From contig OX359199.1 in assembly GCA_947172415.1 (NCBI GenBank), forward strand, positions 7,269,884 to 7,333,883: DNA of 64,000 bases, in the 5' to 3' direction. Positions 54,172-64,000 of the stretch are shown piece after piece. The notes under the pieces were generated by a model. That model made no database searches, was not told where the DNA came from, and saw only the letters and a program-made list of their open reading frames with translations. Each line of letters opens with the position of its first letter. The stretch's first letter is position 1. This DNA comes from Chondrosia reniformis (lineage: Eukaryota > Porifera > Demospongiae > Chondrillida > Chondrillidae). The position numbers and the translations under genes were made by a program.

Positions 54172-55784
54172 TTAATCACTGTGGTAGTCAACCTCTCCGA
54201 TACTGAGGTCCTCAAACTGGTCCACAATAGTGTCGTCGTCCTCCTCATCAAACTCTCCATAGGCAGCTCGTCTCCTGTCGCTGGCATGAGGATCATCGTC
54301 ATCACCAGACACAACAGAGGAGATGGTGGATCCTGTACTGATGTGTGGTTCACTGACATGCACCAGTGGCTTCTTGTTTGGGCAGTCACCCACTCCATTG
54401 CAAGCCTCACACTTGTGACGGCGATGTGTCTTCTTCTTTATTGTGTTCTTATTCGGTTGAATCTCCGGCAGTACCTCAGCACCACACTTGTAACACGGGC
54501 TCTTGGTACCATATGAGGTCCAACCTGTGAAGCTGTGACCACACGCACACTTGTGGACACCAATTCCAAACTCCTTCTCCCTCGGGAGAGCATCATACTT
54601 CTGGTAACACCTATTGGATACAGTGTGGGAGGGGCACAGTGTGGGGAAGGGCACGGTGTGGGAGGGGCACAGTGTGGGGAAGGGCACGGTGTGGGAGGGG
54701 CACAGTGTGGGGAGGGGCACGGTGTGGGGAGGGGCACGGTGTGGGGAGGGGCACGGTGTGGGGAGGGGCACAGTGTGGGGAGGGGCACAGTGTGGGGAGG
54801 GGCACAGTGTGGGGAGGGGCACAGTGTGGGGAGGGGCACAGTGTGGGGAGGGGCACAGTGTGGGGAGGGGCACAGTGTGGGGAGGGGCACAGTGTGGGGA
54901 GGGGCACAGTGTGGGGAGGGGCACAGTGTGGGAGGGGCACAGTTTGGGGAGGGGCACAGTGTGGGAGGGGCACAGTGTGGGGAGGGGCACAGTGTGGGAG
55001 GGGCACAGTGTGGGGAGGGGCACAGTGTGGGAGGGGCACAGTGTGGGGAGGGACACAGTGTGGGGAGGGGCACAGTGTGGGGAGGGGCACAGTGTGGGAG
55101 GGGCACAGTTTGGGGAGGGGCACAGTGTGAGGAGGGGCACAGTGTGGGGAGGGGCACAGTGTGGGGAGGGGCACAGTGTGGGAGGGGCACAGTTTGGGGA
55201 GGGGCACAGTGTGGGGAGGGGCACAGTGTGGGGAGGGGCACAGTGTGGGAGGGGCACAGTTTGGGGAGGGGCACAGTGTGGGGAGAGGCACAGTGTGAGG
55301 AGGGGCACAGTGTGGGAGGGGCACAGTGTGAGGAGGGGCACAGTGTGGGGAGGGGCACAGTGTGGGAGGGGCACAGTGTGGGGAGGGGCACAGTGTGGGA
55401 GGGGCACAGTGTGGGAGGGGCACAGTGTGGGGAGGGGCACAGTTTGGTAAATGGACATACTACACTACAGGTGTCCAATGAAAGGCAGGACAGCATACAA
55501 TAAGAGAACAGAAAGATGTTTAAAACTTCCATCCCGACTTCCTTATATGTCTCTCTAGCTGTTCAGTGAGAGATAATATATAGCCACATGACATACCTTT
55601 TACATATTGAAACTGGTTTCTTTGCTGGTACCTCCCTCCACCAGTTTTTTTGACATTTTCCACACGCAAACTGTCTCATTGCCATCACCTCATGTTTGGA
55701 CTCGTGTTTCTCAAGGTTTTCCACAGTCAGTTTTGTGGGTTTGGGAAGAGGAGTGTCTCCTTCATTAGGTAACTTACCTGCCAT
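54172..55784 (-). CDS. Shiftless (SHFL/C19orf66)-like zinc-ribbon protein, copy 1
   Basis: Two exons (55597-55784, 54172-54610) give 208 aa; human SHFL is 291. Core motifs: MRQFACGKCQKNWWREVPAK, KPVSICKRCYQKYDAL, FGIGVHKCACGHSFTGW, SPCYKCGAEV and EPHISTGSTISSV, then an acidic C-terminus (EFDEEDDDTIVDQFEDL). These align with human RQFACSSCDHVWWRRVP, KEVSRCRKCRKRY, GLAEFHCPKCRHNF, SPCYGCG and NPHISSGST. The Cys pairs form a zinc ribbon; a further HKCEACNGVGDCPN cluster lies in the position of the human HSCSAADC region. Known role of the human protein: interferon-induced RNA-binding factor that inhibits -1 ribosomal frameshifting and restricts several RNA viruses. Whether this homolog does the same is inference. 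The human N-terminal extension is missing. Its single intron (54611-55596) is filled by a GC-rich minisatellite of about 820 bp. Confidence 0.88.
54622..55446. repeat. 18/17-bp G-rich minisatellite in the Shiftless-like intron
   Basis: About 46 copies of ggggaggggcacagtgtg, with 17-bp variants that drop one G, plus tgg/ttt variants. It fills about 84% of the intron. It has no stops on either strand, which produces large spurious frames (up to 428 codons) rich in repeated Pro/Ser/His/Cys or Gly/His. The G-runs could form G-quadruplexes on the plus strand, which is the template strand for this minus-strand gene. Confidence 0.95.
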
Positions 55785-56320
55785 GCCTCTCAGCTAAAGG
55801 TTTACAAATCAAAGAGTTTCAAACAAGACCCCAAGATGGTATCTCTAGATATTGATATCTCTTTGCTTCTGTGTCTCACGTAACTAATAACAACAAAATG
55901 TGGTTTTCATTTATACTTGTGTTTTGGGCATGACTCAACAGGAATGTGATTGCTAATTCTTAAGAAGGGTTTTCCTAGAACTGTATTGCGTGATTGGATT
56001 GTTTGGATGTGGCTGAAGATGGCACCCTCAAGGACTTACCCTAGACCCGCCTCCTTGGACCTCCCTCACGCCCAACACACACAACTGTTGGAACAACCCA
56101 CCCACATTGTGTGTGTGTGGTCTGTGTGAAACAGCTGGCCTCAGTGGAAAGAGATCTGTCCTGGTTTTATAATGATATTCATGGTTGCATAATTGTATTC
56201 ATGATGCTTCCTTCCTGGAACTGAAGGTAAAAGTAGAATGTATCTTCACTTCCTGGAATTACTTTTACAATCAAATCAATAGCTCTACTACTGAATGTAG
56301 TGTATTTTCGTTTGAATAAA
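55785..56320. promoter_or_regulatory. Divergent interval between the two Shiftless-like genes
   Basis: 536 bp between the head-to-head start codons. It contains a short gt tract (tgtgtgtgtgg) and no coding signal. A shared promoter or enhancer is plausible. Confidence 0.5.
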
Positions 56321-57007
56321 ATGGCTGAAGGAGAGCCGTTAAGACTTTCTGAGGAAAACCTGGCAAGGCATAATGAACTGTTGGGTGATATTGAGTTTAG
56401 ACAGTTTACCTGTAAGAGGTGTTGGAGGTCTTGGTGGAAAAGGGTTGCCATGAGAAAGCCAGTTTCCAAGTGTAAGAAATGTTATAAAAAGTATGACGCA
56501 CTACATCCCAATGACGAGTTTGGAGTGGCAGAGTTTGTGTGTCAATGTGGCCACACCTTCACTAGCAGAGGCAGGGCCACCTCTGCCTGCTCGTGCTACA
56601 AGTGTGGGGCGCTGTGTAAGGTCAGTCGCATCATCCCTGGCCGCAAGGAAATGAGAGGTGGTGGGTCTGGTAATAGACACAGCTGCGACTCGTGCAATGG
56701 GAAAGGAAACTGCCCCAACTTCAAACCAGTCATCAACTTTAGTTCTCTGCACATCAGCACTGGATCTACAGGCTCCTCTGTGACAGCTCATGAGTATGAA
56801 GTTGAGTTGCCTGCGTTTCCTCATTTGGATGGAATAGAAGAGACTGAATATTCCAATGACAGTGGATCTGAATGTGTGGGCGTGGCTGATGAGGGGGAGG
56901 AGGGCGTGGCTGATGAAGGGGAGGAGGAGGGGGAGGGGTCTGATGATAGTGACGAGGGAGCTGGCAGGAGGAGGAGAAGAGGAAGTGATGACAGAAGTAG
57001 CTCGTAG
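56321..57007 (+). CDS. Shiftless (SHFL/C19orf66)-like zinc-ribbon protein, copy 2, intronless
   Basis: Single exon, 228 aa. Core motifs: FRQFTCKRCWRSWWKRVAMR, KPVSKCKKCYKKYDAL, FGVAEFVCQCGHTFTS, CSCYKCGALCKVSRIIPGRK, HSCDSCNGKGNCPNFKP and LHISTGSTGSSV, ending in an acidic Glu/Asp/Ser tail with two GVADEGEE repeats. Order and spacing of cysteines match copy 1 and human SHFL; GLAEFHC in human corresponds to GVAEFVC here, closer than copy 1 (GIGVHKC). The intron of copy 1, which falls inside the codon before CYQKYDA, is absent here. That suggests intron loss or an RNA-mediated copy. The upstream ATG at 56321 is chosen because it aligns with the family start (LSEENLARH like LTVENLEKH of copy 1). 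Antiviral activity is inferred from family only. Confidence 0.9.
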   Translation: MAEGEPLRLSEENLARHNELLGDIEFRQFTCKRCWRSWWKRVAMRKPVSKCKKCYKKYDALHPNDEFGVAEFVCQCGHTFTSRGRATSACSCYKCGALCKVSRIIPGRKEMRGGGSGNRHSCDSCNGKGNCPNFKPVINFSSLHISTGSTGSSVTAHEYEVELPAFPHLDGIEETEYSNDSGSECVGVADEGEEGVADEGEEEGEGSDDSDEGAGRRRRRGSDDRSSS

Positions 57008-57205
57008 ATAGACATGTGAAAACAGATTATACAAGTGACAGACTCTTTCAAATATTTTGTATGTAAATTTTATTGTTATTCATAAAAAATATTGTATCTT
57101 TTAGTTTCAGTTGATATTATGTACATATTAATAGCACATGTACCTGTTTTAATGATTTTATCTCATCTGCTCTCTTGTGTGTACAGTATAGCGCTTCTAT
57201 CAGTC

Positions 57206-57211
57206 AATAAA
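57206..57211 (+). terminator. Poly(A) signal candidate for Shiftless-like copy 2
   Basis: aataaa, 199 bp after the stop of the intronless copy. Motif match only. Confidence 0.45.
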
Positions 57212-57340
57212 CTGATTACCCGTCACATTCTAACCTAAAATTATACTCCTTTGCCCACAAAGATGGCTCTCCCCCACGTGTCCTACTGTATGTAGGTTTC
57301 ATGCTCAATTGACAGTGCAAAGACCTTTCTTCCCCTGCAG

Positions 57341-58854
57341 AACATTGAGTGGTGCAAGAGTTGCGGTGCCCAGGTCAGGTTACAACTCCAACAGCCCTCA
57401 AGTATTAACAGTTCTGTGTATTCTCTATCCTTCCTGTAGACGCTTTACTGCCCTCACAAGCAGTTCCAAGAAGCACTCATTGTCTCTATACCTCAGAGTA
57501 CTACACACATCAAGCTTGCTCGACCTCACCTCACAACTTACAAGAAGAACATCGAACAGTCAGTACACACCCCTCTCATACCACATCTCCTCTCACGCCC
57601 CTCTCATACCACATCTCCTCTCACACCCCTCTCATACCACATCTCCTCTCACACCCCTCTCATACCACATCTCCTCTCACACCACTCTCATACCACATCT
57701 CCTCTCACACCCCTCTCATACCACATCTCCTCTCACACCACTCTCATACCACATCTCCTCTCATACCACCCCTCTTGTGCCACGCCTCCTCTCACACCCC
57801 TCTTGTTCCACACCTCCTCTCACACCCCTCTCATACCACCCCTCTTGTGCCACGCCTCCTCTCACACCCTTTTTCTCCTGCCTTAGACCTCTTATTCTGC
57901 CAGAGGCCACTTCTGCTCTGCAGACTGTACCAGGTTACGATGTCAGTACTTTGTATAACCCCATACATTCAATTAAGATGCTACTCTTGTTACCATAGCA
58001 ACCAAACTTTACAGCAATGTGGGATATATTTTGGAAAGAATTTCCTCTTATGAATGGTCTCCCACGGCAACTGACTCTGGTACTCTTTGGTCTTGTGCAT
58101 GCAGTTACCATGGAAACTACACTGTGGTACTTGTCTACTCTGGTAGGACCATCTTCTCTCTCTTATTGAGTTATTTTATGCAAGTCTTCTAGCAAAGGAC
58201 AAATATGTGTGTACAGAGGACACAGCACTGGATACTCCAAATAGTACACTAATGGTAGGTGTACATACAATAATAATATAGTCCCTATACTATGGTATAT
58301 AGAATATAGTCACTGTACTATGTATATGGACATACATACAATAATAATACAGTCCCTATACTCTGGAATATAGACATAAAATATATTATTGTCCTTTTAC
58401 CAGTAGACAATGCAGTGTGCATTATATGCATATTCTCTGAACTATGTAGAACCTCTTTATTGACTTCCTCCATCAAAGATACGCTGGTGTGACTCAGGTT
58501 GTTGGATGTGCTTTGTATGACATACTGAGAGCTCTGGAGCAGAACTACTCAAACCACAAAGTGAGCATCGCAACATTGTTCACATACAGTAAGTGTGATC
58601 TCTCACTAGAAGCATGACCTCGTAACTGGTTCACATACAATAAGCGTGATCTCTCGCTAGAAGCATGACCTCTAACTGGTTCACATACAATAAGTGTGAT
58701 CTCTCACTAGCATCATGACCTCGTAACAATGTGTACATAGTTTATAAAGTTTTGTCATGCTACTCTCTGAAGCTTGTCTGAAAGGACACATGTGTAAAGG
58801 TGTTTGTCTTAACAGACATTCTCCCACTCCCTCTCTTACCCTTCTCTCTCTTCC

Positions 58855-58894
<40 letters not shown>

Positions 58895-61800
58895 AGCACA
58901 TTTTGCTGTTTGCTCAACAGCTGTGTGGCTATATTGATAGCTCCTCCTTCAGGTACATGTTATTACTCTCAGAGCTCTGCTACGAGTGTCTCCCCTGGAA
59001 CAGTTACAGAGACTTTGAGATACTGGCACAAGTCTTGTACCCTCATCTAGAAGTGAGCTTGTCCTAAATGTTACAAACAACGACACACACAGTCTCTTCT
59101 CTGATGTAAGTAGGAGACACTTTAAATATCACGATCTGTGTATTTAGAGTATTGTATACCTTGTGTATGTTGATGTACCCATATTTCAGTTGTACACACT
59201 TCCAGTCTACATAATATGTGTACGTACGTATACCTGATATGTGTATTTGGATACATGCTGAACAGACTGTGAATGACTTGTGTACATGTGTTACCCTATT
59301 AGGATGAATATATTGAGGATTTGGTTGTGGAAGTGAACTCATTTTCAGAAAGCTCAATTTCTCCAAAATCAGTTGTAGACTATTTGGTGACATTGTTGCT
59401 AAGAGACCAGGATCCAAAAGTCTTAAAGGTACTAGACTATAGTGCTGTCTGGTAAATGGGATAACAGTTGGGACGTGTAATAGATACTGATTCTGTGAAA
59501 GCAATTTGATAAAAGGTCTACTAATAATGTTATGAAAGTGAAGCAGTGAACTGGGGTATACACAAGAGATGCACACATAAATGTTGTAAAAGTTTTATTT
59601 AAACAAAGTTTGTGTGTCTGTTCTTGAGGTCAGAAAGTTTCCATCTTGCACTCTCCCAATTTCAATTGTTACCACAAACTGTAATTGAATTTTAATAGTG
59701 TCTTTTTAGGTAAACTGGTCACTGGTTCTTCTTCACTGCAGATGAATCAGAAGCTGTTGGAGGGTCCCGTGAGAGAAGTGGGATACATGTCAGAGACAGA
59801 GTATTTGATGGCCCTTGACAAGCTAGCCCCAGGAACACCTGATAGATTGCGTCATCACCTCTTCGTGCAGGCACTGAATGGTCATCAACATGACCATATG
59901 GTCTCAGAGCAAGGGGGTGTGACTGAAGATCAAGTGGGCGTGGCTAGACACCAAGGCTCTGCCAGGGATAGTATGTCCATAGAAAGTCTGTCCTGTATCC
60001 TTCCTTCCATTGTACACTTAATTATATCCTGACTGAAATTGGGTACATCTGCCAAAAATGATCCTTCTTTCAAAGTTCAGTAACTCTTATAACCAATGAC
60101 ATGTGTCATGTGTTCATGTTAAAATCTTTGTCCAGAAAATAGGACAACAGCACTGGAGTCCCTTTGCCTAGTGACCCGAGTTGATTGGCAGCTATGTCAG
60201 CACTTTATCAGCTTACTTAATAGTGCAGTCCAGAGGTTGTATCACAACTCTTTGTTTCCTGGCTATTGTCTATTGTATTGAGTTCTCCAATTGCCAGCCA
60301 GCCTTTCTCACCTCACCACTGCTGACAACAAAATAGTCACACTTATTCACTTGGTCTACTCAGCTATCCAAGTCACCTCATTAGAATGGCATTCATTAGA
60401 AACTCATTTTCATGCTTAGGAAAGTGGACACATGTTGCATGTGTAGACCGGATGCATTCAAAAGAAAAGACTCTTTCCTGTCGATAAGGGTGCTTAGGAA
60501 GGTAACATTGTACAGTAGTGCTAAAGTGTCTCATGCAATTACATGTTTATTGGCTTCTAATACTACATGTAATAGAACTGTAATGTTGTCAATGTTAGGA
60601 GGGGTGTGGTCAGGAGGTGTGTCTTGGTACATATCCCATTTTCTTGTTTCATTTAAGGTAAAGCAACTTGTCCAACAGCGTCAGACTTGTTTATGTGACA
60701 CAGAACATTGTCTCGTTTGTGTCCTTTGAGCTCTGTGTTAAATGCTTTACAGTGAATTTGATTGTTGCCGTATCACTTTGCACGGTATAGTGGGATTTGT
60801 AATTAAATAAGAGATGGATAAGCTGGTATTCCATTACAGGGGGTTCTGCTTACATGTTATTTAATGTAATTGAGAGATTGCTTGAATTGTATAACCTTAC
60901 TGTATTGCAGCCTTAAGTTGTCACAGTTGAGAGAAGGGAGGCTAATGTGATATGGAGAGAGAGACACTTTAATTTAATAGATATTTCATACAATCAACTG
61001 AAGAGCTAGTAAAGAAGAAGTGTCTGCACCTAAGATCAATTCATTGTAGCCTTCCATCCTTTTTAGTCATTTTATTGTTCATCAAAAAAATTGATGCAAA
61101 TTTACACAATAGAGTTGAAAATGGTTTTTAAGTGGAAACTCTATATGCCTCTATATAGTCAATGAAGTCACTGGACTTTTTGTAGATGTCAGCTTAGTTC
61201 CTCTCTTGTGTTGGCCTAACACTTGTGTGATCTCAAGACATCTTTTTCCTTCATTTCATGTGTCTCATTATGATAAGCACGTTCCCATGGCAATTAAGTG
61301 TTTGGTTTGTGATATATTAGTACAAGGTACACAATATCCTAGCTTCGAGGTGTAAAGTTAATTTGAATGAAGAAGAACTTATTACAATGTATGTGTACAA
61401 TATATGTGTATAGTTCTGTGTTTATTAGTAGTTTTATAATTTCAGACTATATCAGTTGAAAGTGATAATTTGTCTTAAAGTCCTTAACAGATCCAATTAG
61501 ATGTAACTGCCTATCTCTCAGTTCTCCAAGATCTTCCAGTCTTGAGGGAAAAGTGCAGTCAGCTGGTTGATGTCACTATTGCCAGTGGGAGGATTCCTAA
61601 GAGAGGTATGTAGTCTTCCTTGGCCCTTGTGGCGGATCATCTCATGGATGGAACCAGCAAAGTGTTGTGTTAGTAGAATTGGTTCAGAGTTAGGTCATTT
61701 GAACCACTTTGAACCTTTTCCTGACTCTTTGATGTTGTTTGTTTAGGATGAAATATAATTAGCTGTGACATCATTTAACTCAGGTAAAAGTTAAAAAACA

Positions 61801-63915
61801 TTTTTTTCAGAGTGTGACTATTTTGTCTATAATGAGTTTGAAGTTTCTTCAAAGTGAATGTTTTGCCTGGCCCCACTTCCTTTAGTGAAGCAGTTAGGAC
61901 AGTTAAATTACTGTCTAATGTAAAGCTTACATGTTAGGATAATGGATTTATAAATAAATTTTCAGCCAATACAAACAATATATTTATACAGTCACCAATC
62001 ATGTATGTTGTATATAATTGCCTACATTAGTAGCTAATACTATTAACATATGTAAATATATGTGTACGCATGTTAATATGCGGATGTAGAATGTGATATT
62101 GTATGTATGAATGAATGTCTATTATACTGAGTGTATATAGGAAACAGACACTTTCATTACCTTATTAACGGTGCATTTCATAATTCAGTCTTTCCTGTCA
62201 TACAAGATCCAATGATCTCATTAACAAATGCTTATTGGTCCCTTGTGTCACACCAGTTTCACCAGTAGTGGATTGAGAGTTCCATTTGTACATCTATCTG
62301 TCTATAAAATGCATTTTAGTTTTAATTAAAAATGCTGCATTCATGTGATTTATTCTTTAACCAGTAATTGTCTTTACATTAGTCTGGTAGTAATATGTAG
62401 ACATTTTTGTATTTGATAACTTCTTTGTCTTGTAATTTCATTGTCAGTCAATGAACAGCTCAATTTAGGTGCTAATCTGGTATCTCATTCCGCCTTCCTC
62501 CTCTCTGTTCACAGTAGTTCCGTTCTTCTCCTCATCTGTCTACTTCTGCATAACTCTGCAACATGATTCCTTTTAAATCAAGCCTAGTCTTATGTAATTA
62601 GTGAGTTGATAGTTGCTAATAGATTGATAACTCAATTATTAATAAGAGAGGGGATTGACCTGATTCTTATGAATAGATTGATATATGGCTTAAGCCTAAT
62701 AGAGAGGTCAGGAGACTCTGTCCAGACTATCTTCCTCTCTGATCTTCCTTCAGGCATATCAACATCTATCCACAATATATCTGTCTCCGTATACCTATAC
62801 CTCATATACCTCATATACGTCATATACCTCATATACCTCATATACCTCATATACCTCATATACCTCATATATCTCATATACCTCATATACCTCATATACC
62901 TCATATACCTCATATACCTCATATACCTCATATACCTCATATACCTACGTAAGTAATACAGCCCTCACAACATGAAAAATCTAAGATACCATTTTCCTAC
63001 ATGCTATATGCCTATTCTGTAAAAAGAGCCTATAGGGGAACTAAACCTAAAGAGAGCTTTAGATGAAGATACAGGAGTCTTTTCTTCCTTCTTTTCCCTT
63101 CTTTCATCTTCTTCTCCACTGGGTCAGACAGCCGTTTCTGGGAATTCCACCCTTCATCAGTGATCCTGGGAGTCTTTATCTTTTTCTTTATCTTGATCTT
63201 CTGTGAAGCCCTCACAACATGTACGTACAATTGACATGCATCAGTATACATGTGCATCTTAGAATATTTTAATTAGAAATAAGCCACTCTTCTTGCATCA
63301 TTTATTCTGCAGAACAGTGCTACGTGATCTGAAATTTTATTAAATTCTGACTACATTCACTTTTGACTTTCCTAAACTTTGAAATACTCTCTCGTGAATG
63401 GTTCCACTGATGAACTGTTCAATAGAATTCCCAGTTTACCTTTCAGATATATTAGCCCTATCCCATTACTATGCTTCAATACCAGTAACTGTATACACCA
63501 GTATCTACAGTGGGTTTACAAATCAGTACTATTCAACCAGTGTTCCCTTGATCAAGATATAAAGTGACAAAAGCTTATCTCAGCATTGGTGAATCATATC
63601 ATCATCACATGTGGCCAGTCACCCCTTTAATAGAATTGCCTAATTACTGGGCTGGTGTGGAAGGGAAATGACAATGCATGGTTCAGAGGGGGGGGGTTAT
63701 TGCCTGGTTACAGACTTGTTGAAGTAGCTCAATTTTTAGTTGCTACTGTACATTTCATTGCTAGTCACACAATTCAATGTTACATCCTACTTGTACTCTA
63801 GATCTCATTGTGACATCGTGTCATGACTGTCTCCATCGTACTTGGCAGTTTGTTGGAGCGCTAGAGACAAATCTATATGGCATAAGTCTCTGTGACTATT
63901 TGGCTATTAACCATG
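57341..63915 (+). CDS. Unrecognised large multi-exon gene, runs past the window end
   Basis: Exons supported by splice sites and continuous frame: 57341-57373, 57440-57558, 57887-57952, 58015-58142, 58193-58254, 58450-58560, 58897-59052, 59303-59428, 59742-59970, 60136-60235, 60420-60501, 61491-61605; less certain 62754-62788; then 63802-63915. The start is unresolved; a candidate ATG is at 57263. The protein begins near NIEWCKSCGAQTLYCPHKQF, a CxxC...C pattern, then SIPQSTTHIKLARPHLTTY. A long helical region follows (NLFIDFLHQRYAGVTQVVGC; RYMLLLSELCYECLPWNSYR; DEYIEDLVVEVNSFSE; SETEYLMALDKLAPGTPDRL), then KVDTCCMCRPDAFKRKD and ITL-type helices to CHDCLHRTWQFVGALETNLY. I recognise no named domain; the alpha-helical periodicity suggests an armadillo/HEAT-like scaffold. 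The last exon ends in phase 1 with a donor, so the gene continues beyond the window. Confidence 0.68.
57560..57880. repeat. 28-bp minisatellite in an intron of the 3' gene
   Basis: About eleven copies of a 28-bp pyrimidine-rich unit (acacccctctcataccacat plus ctcctctc) begin at the donor at 57559 and run to the acceptor at 57886. It fills nearly the entire intron. Confidence 0.92.
58566..58735. repeat. About 51-bp tandem repeat, three copies
   Basis: gttcacatacaataagtgtg followed by atctctcactagaagcatgacctcgtaactg, three diverged copies, starting just after the donor at 58561. Confidence 0.85.
58859..58891. repeat. (CT)n microsatellite at a splice acceptor
   Basis: About sixteen CT dinucleotides form the polypyrimidine tract before ttccag|cac at 58896. 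Confidence 0.9.
62795..62945. repeat. 9-bp tand repeat (ATACCTCAT)n
   Basis: Around seventeen copies of cctcatata with two variants (cgtcatata, tctcatata). A period of nine gives endless LIY or RYM reading frames, which are not genes. It follows the candidate donor at 62789. Confidence 0.93.
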
Positions 63916-64000
63916 GTACAGGAGTCAGTGTTGCATAAAGTGTTTAATTTTGTTTTATAATAAAAATGAATTTATCATCCGTCTACCTTTAGGTGTCTGT

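Noticed and set aside
54172-55532. Very long open frames (up to 428 codons) rich in Pro/Cys/His or Gly/His across the minisatellite
   Set aside because: They are stop-free products of an 18/17-bp repeat on both strands. The real minus-strand gene splices over it (donor at 55596, acceptor at 54611) and restores a conserved motif.
62606-62956. 116-codon frame ending in LIY repeats
   Set aside because: Product of a 9-bp satellite; the upstream part has no coding resemblance.
63030-63257. Lysine-rich minus-strand frame of 75 codons
   Set aside because: Low-complexity tttctttttc-type sequence in an intron-like stretch, with no homology or splice support on either strand.

Overview
This window is nuclear DNA from an animal. 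Genes are split by many short introns (mostly about 50-500 bp), lie close together on both strands, and carry abundant intronic minisatellites. The gene set includes clear metazoan families: a dystrophin-family protein with WW, EF-hand and ZZ modules, Kunitz/sushi/Ig/NTR domain mixing, a membrane-anchored leishmanolysin with an EGF domain, and homologs of the vertebrate antiviral factor Shiftless. Short introns, tight divergent gene pairs and many tandem repeats would fit a compact early-branching animal genome such as a demosponge, but the species cannot be proven from the sequence alone. All gene models below were spliced by hand; for each complete model the exon lengths sum to a multiple of three and the joins keep frame.

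Layout: 1-4259 (+) NOP56, 5' truncated by the window edge; 4465-7035 (+) secreted Kunitz-sushi-Ig-Ig-NTR protein; 7482-11407 (-) DDX56 RNA helicase; 11465-13213 (+) SUPT7L/STAF65-gamma-like SAGA subunit; 13492-17060 (+) SRP54; 17061-21030 intergenic with dispersed repeat copy A; 21031-26133 (+) leishmanolysin-like metallopeptidase; 26559-28656 (-) ZC3H11A-like CCCH protein; 28721-31110 (+) PSMC6/Rpt4; 31296-41413 (+) dystrophin-family protein without N-terminal CH domains, with a tRNA-Val(UAC) in one intron; 41414-43860 dispersed repeat copy B and flanking direct repeats; 43861-47215 (-) UVSSA; 47280-48993 (+) LMAN2/VIP36 lectin; 49163-51605 (-) ALMS-motif centrosomal-type protein; 51807-53896 (+) coiled-coil protein; 54172-55784 (-) and 56321-57007 (+) a divergent pair of Shiftless (SHFL/C19orf66) homologs; 57341-window end (+) a large unrecognised multi-exon gene.

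Most genes are unrelated housekeeping factors: ribosome biogenesis (NOP56, DDX56), secretion (SRP54, LMAN2), transcription and repair (SUPT7L, UVSSA), mRNA export (ZC3H11A) and proteolysis (PSMC6). Several pairs share very short head-to-head intergenic regions of 57-64 bp, which suggests bidirectional promoters. The most biologically novel items are the Shiftless-homolog pair, the CH-less dystrophin, the five-domain secreted protein, and the two-copy dispersed repeat that contains conserved reading frames. A recurring structural theme is minisatellites that start at, or include, 5' splice sites.
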